A DNA stretch of 11,659 nucleotides from JAAYYM01 sp964483155 (GTDB lineage: Bacteria > Bacillota > Clostridia > Lachnospirales > Lachnospiraceae). Shown here piece after piece: positions 6,135 to 11,659 of the stretch. The notes under the pieces are model-generated. The model saw only the letters and a program-made list of their open reading frames with translations, did no database searches and was not told the origin of the DNA. Numbering within the stretch: position 1 is the stretch's first letter; each line of letters starts with the position of its first letter. The stretch is taken from NCBI GenBank assembly GCA_964483155.1, contig CAZAAC010000062.1:1-11659 (forward strand), written 5' to 3'. Position numbers and translations under genes: made by a program.

Positions 6135-7616
6135 CTAATGTTCATACCATCCAACAACTCCAGGCGTCAGATTAATGTTAATCTGCTTCACCTCCTGATA
6201 CTCTTCTAGTCCATGAATACCAAGCTCACGACCGATACCGCTCATTTTATACCCACCCCATGGTGCTTCATTAAAGGTAGGATTATAACAGTTAATCCAT
6301 GTGATTCCTGCTCGTATTTCTTTAATGACGCGAATAGCACGTGCTCCATCTGCTGTAAATACTGCACCCGCAAGGCCATATGGTGTGTCATTTGCAAGCG
6401 CAATTGCCTCTTCCTCCGTTTTAAATGTCTGAATTGTTACAACGGGCCCGAAAATTTCTTCTTTCACAATAGTCATATCAGAGGTACAGTCATCGAATAT
6501 AGTTGGTCTTACAAAATAGCCTTTTGCACAATCTCCTTCTGCATATCTTTCTCCGCCGCATACTAATGTTGCGCCTTCAGATTTTCCTTTTTCAATATAG
6601 GCAAGAACACGATTCATATGCTGCTCTGAAATTAGTGGTCCCATATCAGGACTTTCTAGTGGATTTCCAAATGTAATCGCATTTGCACGTTCTGCCAAAC
6701 GTTCAACAAATTTACTCTTAACTGACTCTTCTATTATGATTCTGGAACCTGCAGAGCAAACTTCTCCCTGATTGAAAAAAATCCCAATCATTGCCCATTC
6801 AACAGCGCCTTCAAAATCGGCATCTGCAAAAATAATATTAGGTGATTTTCCGCCTAATTCAAGTCCGATTTTTTTTACATTGCTTGCTGCCGCACGCATA
6901 ATACTCTGTCCAACTGCGGTGCTTCCCGTGAATGTAACCATATCTACATCTAAACTCGATGCCATAAAATTTCCAATACTACTGCCAGGACCAATGACTA
7001 AATTTACTACCCCTTTTGGAATACCCGCTTCTTCAAATACTTCAAATAACTTAATTGCTGATAAAACAGTATCTGAGCTTGGCTTAAACAGGATACTATT
7101 TCCTGCTGCAATAGATGGTGCCAGTTTCCAGACCGCCATTAGAAACGGATAGTTCCATGGTGTAATCTCCGCACATACACCAACCGGTTCATGAACCGTA
7201 TAAGAATGCATTGTTCCAAACCCTTTATTTACATCATAAACGCCACCATATGGTGCCTTTATTAAACTGGCATAATAGCGAAATGCATGAATGCCATCAC
7301 TGACATCTCCTTCTGCTTCACGTAATGGTTTCCCGTTATCCAAAGCATCTATTTCGGCAAACTCATCTGCTTTTGCCTCAATCAGGTCTGCAATCTTAAG
7401 CATAATATCGCCACGCTCCTGCGAATCCTTATCCCGCCATTCTCGTGTAATATAAAACGACTTTTTGGCAGCAGCAATTGCTTTTTCAACATCCTCCAGG
7501 CTGCATTCCTCAACCTGTGCAAATACTTCTCCATTTGCTGGGTTCACTACATTTAGTGTCTTCCCTGATGTGCCATCTACCCAGGCCCCATCAATATATA
7601 CTTTTTTCTTGTCCAT
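6135..7616 (-). CDS. NAD(P)+-dependent aldehyde dehydrogenase, probable 4-aminobutanal dehydrogenase
   Basis: A 493-aa member of the aldehyde dehydrogenase superfamily, of the betaine-aldehyde/aminoaldehyde dehydrogenase (BetB, PuuC, PatD-like) type. In this cluster it most likely oxidises 4-aminobutanal, made by PatA, to GABA. Visible features: cofactor segment ITPWNYP (151-157, with N155), KPS (178-180), FTGSTAVG (229-236), the general base E253 in LELGGKSP, the catalytic Cys287 in FNQGEVCSAGSR and E385 in EEIFGPV. Length is normal for the family. The ATG at 7616 is preferred because GGAGG (7625-7629) lies 8 nt upstream; an in-frame TTG five codons earlier overlaps this RBS. It lies 66 nt after potD and before a hairpin. 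The substrate is inferred from neighbours; betaine aldehyde or other aminoaldehydes are alternatives. Confidence 0.87.
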   Translation of the reverse strand: MDKKKVYIDGAWVDGTSGKTLNVVNPANGEVFAQVEECSLEDVEKAIAAAKKSFYITREWRDKDSQERGDIMLKIADLIEAKADEFAEIDALDNGKPLREAEGDVSDGIHAFRYYASLIKAPYGGVYDVNKGFGTMHSYTVHEPVGVCAEITPWNYPFLMAVWKLAPSIAAGNSILFKPSSDTVLSAIKLFEVFEEAGIPKGVVNLVIGPGSSIGNFMASSLDVDMVTFTGSTAVGQSIMRAAASNVKKIGLELGGKSPNIIFADADFEGAVEWAMIGIFFNQGEVCSAGSRIIIEESVKSKFVERLAERANAITFGNPLESPDMGPLISEQHMNRVLAYIEKGKSEGATLVCGGERYAEGDCAKGYFVRPTIFDDCTSDMTIVKEEIFGPVVTIQTFKTEEEAIALANDTPYGLAGAVFTADGARAIRVIKEIRAGITWINCYNPTFNEAPWGGYKMSGIGRELGIHGLEEYQEVKQININLTPGVVGWYEH

Positions 7617-7624
7617 ATCAGCTT

Positions 7625-7629
7625 CCTCC
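7625..7629 (-). promoter_or_regulatory. ribosome binding site deciding the aldehyde dehydrogenase start
   Basis: GGAGG on the minus strand, 8 nt upstream of the ATG at 7616. The more distal in-frame TTG at 7631 would overlap it and is therefore unlikely to be used. Confidence 0.8.
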
Positions 7630-7682
7630 AACTCAAACTATTTTTCAAATAGCCATTATCTTTTAGGCTTTATCCAAAATTG

Positions 7683-8732
7683 TCATTGCTTCAACTGGGT
7701 CCACATCTTATCATATATTGCAATCGTATCATTATCTAAGACTTCATCACGTTCGCCAGCTTCATAAACTTCAGCTGGAACATTTTTTGCAACATTATTC
7801 GCATAATCCGGAGTTGCATCAATTGCCGTCTGATTACAGTTCATATATGGAAACTCTGCCATTACCATCTCAGCTACTTCTGGCTCACACATAAAATTAA
7901 TGAATTTCATAGCATTATCGTAGTTCTTAGAACCTTTTACAATGCACCAGTTATCTAAAAATTTGAATGCGCCTTCTGATGGATATACGATTTTTATATC
8001 TGGATTTTCTTCCATTGCAAGAGCAATTTCAGCGCTCCAGCAATATGCAAGAGAACACTCACCTGAAATCAGTGCTGATTTTGGACTATCACTATCATAT
8101 ATTTTTATAATATCCTTTAGCGTCAGCAGCTTCTCACTAACCTTTTTCAAGGCCTCCACATCAGATTCATTTACACTGATTCCCATACTTCTCTCTGTCA
8201 TACCAATCGTTGCGCGATAATCGTCCAATACAACCAGACTATCTGCATACGCTGGATTAAACAAATCATCATAGCTTGTAATATCATCCTTTATAATAGA
8301 AGTATTGACACCGATAGCAGCCACACCTCCTTGATATGGAATTGAATATACGTTACCAGGATCATAATCAGGATTTAAATACTGTGCTCCAATATGATTC
8401 AGATTGGTCAATGCCGCCTGATCTAATTCCTCCAATAATTCCTGTGCAATCATGGATTCTACAATATAGTCACTAGGCTGTACAATATCATAGGTACCTT
8501 CTGACTCTGATTTTACTTTTGCAAGCATATCTTCATTGGTAGAAAATGTTGATACATTGACTTCAATTCCATATTCCTTCTCAAACTTTTCAATTACAGA
8601 ATCTGGAACATATTCTGTCCATACAAAGAGATTCAGTTCCTCACTCTTTTCCGAACTACCGCTTTTACATCCAGTAATCATACTGGCAATCATAGTTAAC
8701 ACTAATGCAAAACATACTAATTTCTTTTTCAT
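7683..8732 (-). CDS. potD: polyamine ABC transporter substrate-binding lipoprotein
   Basis: A 349-aa extracellular solute-binding protein of the PotD/PotF family that captures spermidine or putrescine for the PotABC permease. It starts with a Lys-rich n-region, a hydrophobic core and a lipobox ending in ITG-C22, so it should be lipid-anchored to the outer face of the membrane. The mature part shows 'LFVWTEYVPDSVIEKFEKEYGI' spread over about 35-56, QPSDYIV (85-91), 'YSIPYQGGVAAIGVN' (129-143), CW232SAE, and YPSEGAFKFLDNW (250-262), all aligning with E. coli PotD. Some ligand-contact positions differ: the Trp255 equivalent is F258 (as in PotF) and the Glu171 equivalent appears to be Ala. The ATG at 8732 fits the RBS AGAGGA (8739-8744, 6-nt spacing); the ATG two codons upstream would touch it. 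It is separated from potC by 67 nt. Confidence 0.92.
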   Translation of the reverse strand: MKKKLVCFALVLTMIASMITGCKSGSSEKSEELNLFVWTEYVPDSVIEKFEKEYGIEVNVSTFSTNEDMLAKVKSESEGTYDIVQPSDYIVESMIAQELLEELDQAALTNLNHIGAQYLNPDYDPGNVYSIPYQGGVAAIGVNTSIIKDDITSYDDLFNPAYADSLVVLDDYRATIGMTERSMGISVNESDVEALKKVSEKLLTLKDIIKIYDSDSPKSALISGECSLAYCWSAEIALAMEENPDIKIVYPSEGAFKFLDNWCIVKGSKNYDNAMKFINFMCEPEVAEMVMAEFPYMNCNQTAIDATPDYANNVAKNVPAEVYEAGERDEVLDNDTIAIYDKMWTQLKQ

Positions 8733-8738
8733 AAACAT

Positions 8739-8744
8739 TCCTCT
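8739..8744 (-). promoter_or_regulatory. ribosome binding site deciding the potD start
   Basis: AGAGGA on the minus strand, 6 nt from the ATG at 8732. An in-frame ATG at 8738 directly abuts this site and is unlikely to be the true start. Confidence 0.7.
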
Positions 8745-8799
8745 CTTTCATTTTGTTTTCAATTTTTATACTCATCTAAACTATTAAGTATCCACCAAA

Positions 8800-9600
8800 T
8801 TACTCTTTTCCCTTTTTTAGAATATTACTCTGCGTCATCAGTACTAATGCAATTGTACCAACCAATAAAAGGGATGAAAGTGCATTTACATCTGGACTCA
8901 CACCGCTTTTTATACTTTCCATTACTTTTAGCGGATACGTCTTTGTCTGTCCATTGACAAAATAACTAATGATAACATCATCTATTGAAAGGGTAAATGC
9001 TAATAATGCCCCACCACCGATTCCTGGTGCAAGTACTGGTAATGTAATCTCGAAAAAGGTGACGATCCGATTGGCCCCCAAATCCATACTTGCTTCTTCA
9101 ACCGAATTATCATAGCCTGCTAACCTGGCTCGAACATTAAAGATTACAAATGGAATGCAGAATGTCACATGTGCTAATACTAAAGTCAGTATCCCCCTTG
9201 GAATATTGACATTTGCGAATAAAATCAGAAGCGAAATACCAAGCACAATCTCAGGTATGACCACCGGAACATATAGTAATCCATCAATAACACTTTTTCC
9301 CCTAAATTTGTACTTATACATTCCGACCGCGCCTATGGTCCCTATAATAGTTGCAAGAAGTGTACTCATAGAAGCTAGCAATATTGTGTTTCCGAAAGAT
9401 TCTAATAGTGCTGTATTTTCCCAAAGTGTAGCATACCAATTAAACGTAAATCCCTTCCATATGAGATAAGGTTTTGAAGTCGTTGCATTAAATGAATTCA
9501 CAACTACTACTGCAATCGGAAGGAATAAAAAAATATAAACAAAACAGCAAAATACTACACTCGAAATTTTACCTGCTCTTTTTTTTGATGCTCGCGTCAT
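8800..9600 (-). CDS. potC: spermidine/putrescine ABC transporter permease PotC
   Basis: A 266-aa inner-membrane permease subunit of the MetI-like type. About six hydrophobic segments are visible (near 14-36, 71-95, 106-130, 136-156, 190-214 and 240-258). The EAA loop that contacts the ATPase reads 'EEASMDLGANRIVTFFEITL' (168-187), and the PotC-typical 'FTLSIDDVIISYF' (202-214) follows. Length matches PotC. Its start lies only 3 nt after the potB stop, and its G-rich ribosome binding site is inside the last codons of potB, so the two subunits are probably made in a coupled manner. It forms the transmembrane channel together with PotB. Confidence 0.95.
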   Translation of the reverse strand: MTRASKKRAGKISSVVFCCFVYIFLFLPIAVVVVNSFNATTSKPYLIWKGFTFNWYATLWENTALLESFGNTILLASMSTLLATIIGTIGAVGMYKYKFRGKSVIDGLLYVPVVIPEIVLGISLLILFANVNIPRGILTLVLAHVTFCIPFVIFNVRARLAGYDNSVEEASMDLGANRIVTFFEITLPVLAPGIGGGALLAFTLSIDDVIISYFVNGQTKTYPLKVMESIKSGVSPDVNALSSLLLVGTIALVLMTQSNILKKGKE

Positions 9601-9603
9601 AAT

Positions 9604-10482
9604 CTATACCCCCAAACTATCCATGTCACCGCCCATTTTCTGGTATATTTTAACCAAAATTAGTGTAACAGCAATTAATATAATCGAAAGTGCAGCGCCC
9701 AAAGGCCAGTTGTTTCCGCTCTGGAACTGGCGTTCAATCAAATTACCAATTAAATCAGCATTTCCTCCGCCTAAAATATCTGATACAAAAAAGTAACCTA
9801 GCGTAGGAATAAAAACCATAATACTTCCAGAAAATATGCCACTAGATGTAAGTGGTAATACTATTTCCCAAAAAGTTGCCCCTTTTCTTGCCCCCAAATC
9901 ACTGGATGCTTCTAATAGACTAGTATCTAATTTCTCAATTGCTGTATACAATGGCAACACCATAAAGGGAAACAAACAATAAACCATACCTAATACTGTC
10001 GCACCTTTATTAAACAAAAAGTCTACCGGTTCTTTCAAAATATGAAAAAAATGCAATATCGTATTTAACCATCCGCTTGTACCCAGAAAAGTCCTCCACC
10101 CATAAATACGTATTAGGGAATTTGTCCAAAAAGGAATAATAACCAACATATATAACAAATTCTTTTTTTTGCTCTTTGTTCTTGCTATCAGGTAAGAAAA
10201 CGGATATGCCACAAGAATACAAAAAAATGTAGTCAGCAAAGCTATCATTAGAGACTGTCCGTATATTTTTAAATAGTCAATATCAATCAGTCTTCTATAA
10301 TTAGAAAGCGTAAACTTATATGTCACATTATAGTATTCATCCAAGGAACAAAAGCTCATAACAAATACATAGATCAATGGTACTGCAATAAAAATTAACA
10401 TCCAGAATGAAACCGGTCCTACCATAATAAGAGCTGGCAGTGTGTTTGCTCTCCACTTATGTTTTGACTTTCCCTTTGCCAT
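9604..10482 (-). CDS. potB: spermidine/putrescine ABC transporter permease PotB
   Basis: A 292-aa membrane protein, the second permease subunit of the polyamine importer. Hydrophobic helices are seen near residues 16-44, 77-100, 109-128, 160-181, 214-235 and 260-279. The EAA motif is 'EASSDLGARKGATFWEIVLP' (191-210), which docks onto PotA. Length is typical. A perfect AGGAGGTG ribosome binding site (10488-10495) overlaps the TAG stop of potA, showing tight operon organisation and likely translational coupling with the ATPase gene. Confidence 0.95.
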   Translation of the reverse strand: MAKGKSKHKWRANTLPALIMVGPVSFWMLIFIAVPLIYVFVMSFCSLDEYYNVTYKFTLSNYRRLIDIDYLKIYGQSLMIALLTTFFCILVAYPFSYLIARTKSKKKNLLYMLVIIPFWTNSLIRIYGWRTFLGTSGWLNTILHFFHILKEPVDFLFNKGATVLGMVYCLFPFMVLPLYTAIEKLDTSLLEASSDLGARKGATFWEIVLPLTSSGIFSGSIMVFIPTLGYFFVSDILGGGNADLIGNLIERQFQSGNNWPLGAALSIILIAVTLILVKIYQKMGGDMDSLGV

Positions 10483-10487
10483 AAATC

Positions 10488-10495
10488 CACCTCCT
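10488..10495 (-). promoter_or_regulatory. potB ribosome binding site overlapping the potA stop
   Basis: AGGAGGTG on the minus strand shares bases with the TAG stop codon of potA (10494-10496) and lies 5-7 nt before the potB ATG. This arrangement favours coupled translation. Confidence 0.85.
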
Positions 10496-11600
10496 ATGCC
10501 AACTCAACATTCTCTACTGCTTGGAAAAACACTTGATCTTGGTTATGAATGAGCACTGCATCTTCTTCTTTCCAGCATAGAAAAATCTGGTCTCCTGCCT
10601 TTGGTAGTTCCTGCCCTGCCAAGCGCTCTATTTTAATTTCACTGCCGTTTGACAATACTACGATACATTTCACTATAGAACCCACATAAATATAATCTTT
10701 TACATAAGCCGTCAAGGAAAACCCATTTACTGGCTCTGTCGAATAATTCATCTTCTCTGGTCTGACAGATACCGTAATAAATTCATTTTCCGCAAATCCT
10801 TTGCCTTTACCCTTTATATCACCGTTTTCAACTCCAATTGTGATAGTCTCGCCTGCGATCTCTTTGATGCATCCATCAAATATATTTGTCTCACCAATAA
10901 ATGTCGCGACAAATTTAGTTGCCGGATGTTCGTATATCTCAGCCGGTGTGGCTATCTGATCCATAACACCCTCATGCATGACAGCAATTCTATCACTCAT
11001 AGTAAGTGCTTCTTCTTGATCGTGCGTAACATAAATAAATGTGATATTTAATTTTTTCTGCAAGCGCTTGAGCTCTAGCTGCATCTGCTTTCTCAACTTT
11101 AAATCCAACGCTCCCAGTGGTTCATCTAAAAGTAGTACTCTGGGTTTATTAATTAAGGCTCTTGCGATTGCGACTCTCTGCTTCTGACCTCCTGAGAGTT
11201 GGTTAGGGTAACGCTTCTCAAAGCCCTCCAGCTGAACCAGCTCCATCATTTTTGTCACTCTTTCCCTGATTTCATTCTTAGGAACTTTTTTCATCTTAAG
11301 TCCATACGCGATATTGTCATAAATTGTTTTGTGTGTAAAGAGTGCATAGCTTTGAAATACCGTATTCACATTTCTCTCAAACGGTTCCTTATTTTCAATC
11401 GATTCACCTTCCACCTTAATACTCCCTGTGGTTGCTTCCTCAAACCCAGCTATCATTCTTAAAGTCGTTGTCTTTCCACAACCTGATGAGCCTAGTAATG
11501 TCAAAAATTCACCCTCTTCTACAGTGATATTCAAATCTTTTACTACATGATTGGTTCCATATATTTTATTTACACCTTCAATTTCGACTATTTTCCCCAA
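10494..11600 (-). CDS. potA: spermidine/putrescine ABC transporter ATP-binding protein PotA (TTG start)
   Basis: A 368-aa cytoplasmic ATPase that powers the PotABCD importer. Ordered motifs: Walker A GSSGCGKTT (37-45), Q-loop Q83 in 'TVFQSYALF', ABC signature LSGGQKQR (135-142), Walker B RVLLLDEP (154-161), and switch His193 in VTHDQEEAL. A C-terminal TOBE-like domain follows (about 240-360), as in PotA/MalK-type proteins, and the length fits PotA. The start is a TTG: an in-frame TGA lies just upstream and an AGGTG ribosome binding site (11608-11612) is 7 nt before it, so no ATG start is available there. It is the first gene of the polyamine block. Whether another gene precedes it cannot be judged, as the window ends 59 nt further on. 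Confidence 0.95.
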   Translation of the reverse strand: MGKIVEIEGVNKIYGTNHVVKDLNITVEEGEFLTLLGSSGCGKTTTLRMIAGFEEATTGSIKVEGESIENKEPFERNVNTVFQSYALFTHKTIYDNIAYGLKMKKVPKNEIRERVTKMMELVQLEGFEKRYPNQLSGGQKQRVAIARALINKPRVLLLDEPLGALDLKLRKQMQLELKRLQKKLNITFIYVTHDQEEALTMSDRIAVMHEGVMDQIATPAEIYEHPATKFVATFIGETNIFDGCIKEIAGETITIGVENGDIKGKGKGFAENEFITVSVRPEKMNYSTEPVNGFSLTAYVKDYIYVGSIVKCIVVLSNGSEIKIERLAGQELPKAGDQIFLCWKEEDAVLIHNQDQVFFQAVENVELA

Positions 11601-11605
11601 ACAAT

Positions 11606-11656
11606 ATCACCTGTTATGAAGTGACCTCTTGTCAAGTATAAATTTCAAGAAATCAC
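11606..11656 (-). promoter_or_regulatory. possible operator/promoter region upstream of potA
   Basis: The 59 nt before potA carry, on the minus strand, a candidate -10 TATACT (11635-11640) whose -35 would fall at or past the window edge. They also hold a TTGACA (11630-11635) without a suitable -10, and a palindrome CTTGTCAAG (11628-11636). The short motif ATCAC occurs at 11606-11610 and 11652-11656, with the opposite orientation GTGA at 11621-11624, making TCAC/GTGA half-site pairs. This could be a regulator binding site for the polyamine block. The evidence is only short repeats in a truncated region. Confidence 0.25.
11608..11612 (-). promoter_or_regulatory. ribosome binding site supporting the TTG start of potA
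   Basis: AGGTG on the minus strand, 7 nt before the TTG at 11600. Together with the in-frame TGA immediately upstream of the start, it fixes the beginning of PotA. Confidence 0.7.
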
Positions 11657-11659
11657 TGC

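Noticed and set aside
6213..7152. 117-aa and 126-aa plus-strand frames opposite the aldehyde dehydrogenase
   Set aside because: Antisense of conserved coding sequence; translations look random.
1..11659. CRISPR array, insertion sequence or phage genes
   Set aside because: No regularly spaced repeats, transposase motifs or phage-type genes are present on either strand.

Overview
The window looks like chromosomal DNA from a low-GC Gram-positive anaerobe, most likely a clostridial (Lachnospiraceae-like) Firmicute. The evidence is the AT-rich sequence, strong AGGAGG-type ribosome binding sites about 6-8 nt before starts, sigma-A-like promoters (TTGACA/TATAAT with 17-nt spacers), two TTG-preceded reading frames, a lipoprotein-type solute-binding protein, and the general character of the proteins. 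The assignment is inferred; no marker gene fixes the species.

Layout. Positions 8-679 (+) encode a DUF47/PhoU-like protein, normally a partner of low-affinity phosphate transporters. It meets a minus-strand tRNA-Leu(CAG) at 792-874, with a perfect inverted repeat (741-789) between them acting as a two-way terminator. The tRNA has its own consensus promoter (905-933). Next, on the minus strand, is a 248-aa serine-rich protein (1051-1797) resembling the C-terminal part of the flagellar cap protein FliD. It has an own promoter and a clear terminator.

Everything from 11600 down to 1926 is on the minus strand and forms one functional block, read in the order potA, potB, potC, potD, aldehyde dehydrogenase, agmatine deiminase (aguA), putrescine aminotransferase (patA), GABA-type aminotransferase (gabT-like). 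PotABCD would import polyamines (putrescine, spermidine or possibly agmatine). AguA converts agmatine to N-carbamoylputrescine. PatA turns putrescine into 4-aminobutanal, the dehydrogenase oxidises that to GABA, and the second aminotransferase converts GABA to succinate semialdehyde. The block therefore encodes uptake and oxidation of a C4 diamine to a central-metabolism precursor. The step from N-carbamoylputrescine to putrescine (AguB or putrescine carbamoyltransferase) is not in the window.

The block is probably not one uniform transcript. An intrinsic-terminator-like hairpin lies between the dehydrogenase and aguA, and a good promoter with a ~75-nt leader lies in the 211-nt gap before patA. 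The transport genes potA-potB-potC are tightly packed (3-11 nt gaps). No mobile elements, CRISPR arrays or broken genes were seen. The main points of interest are the combined deiminase/transaminase polyamine cluster with a missing middle step, the altered ligand pocket of its binding protein, and the orphan FliD-like protein.
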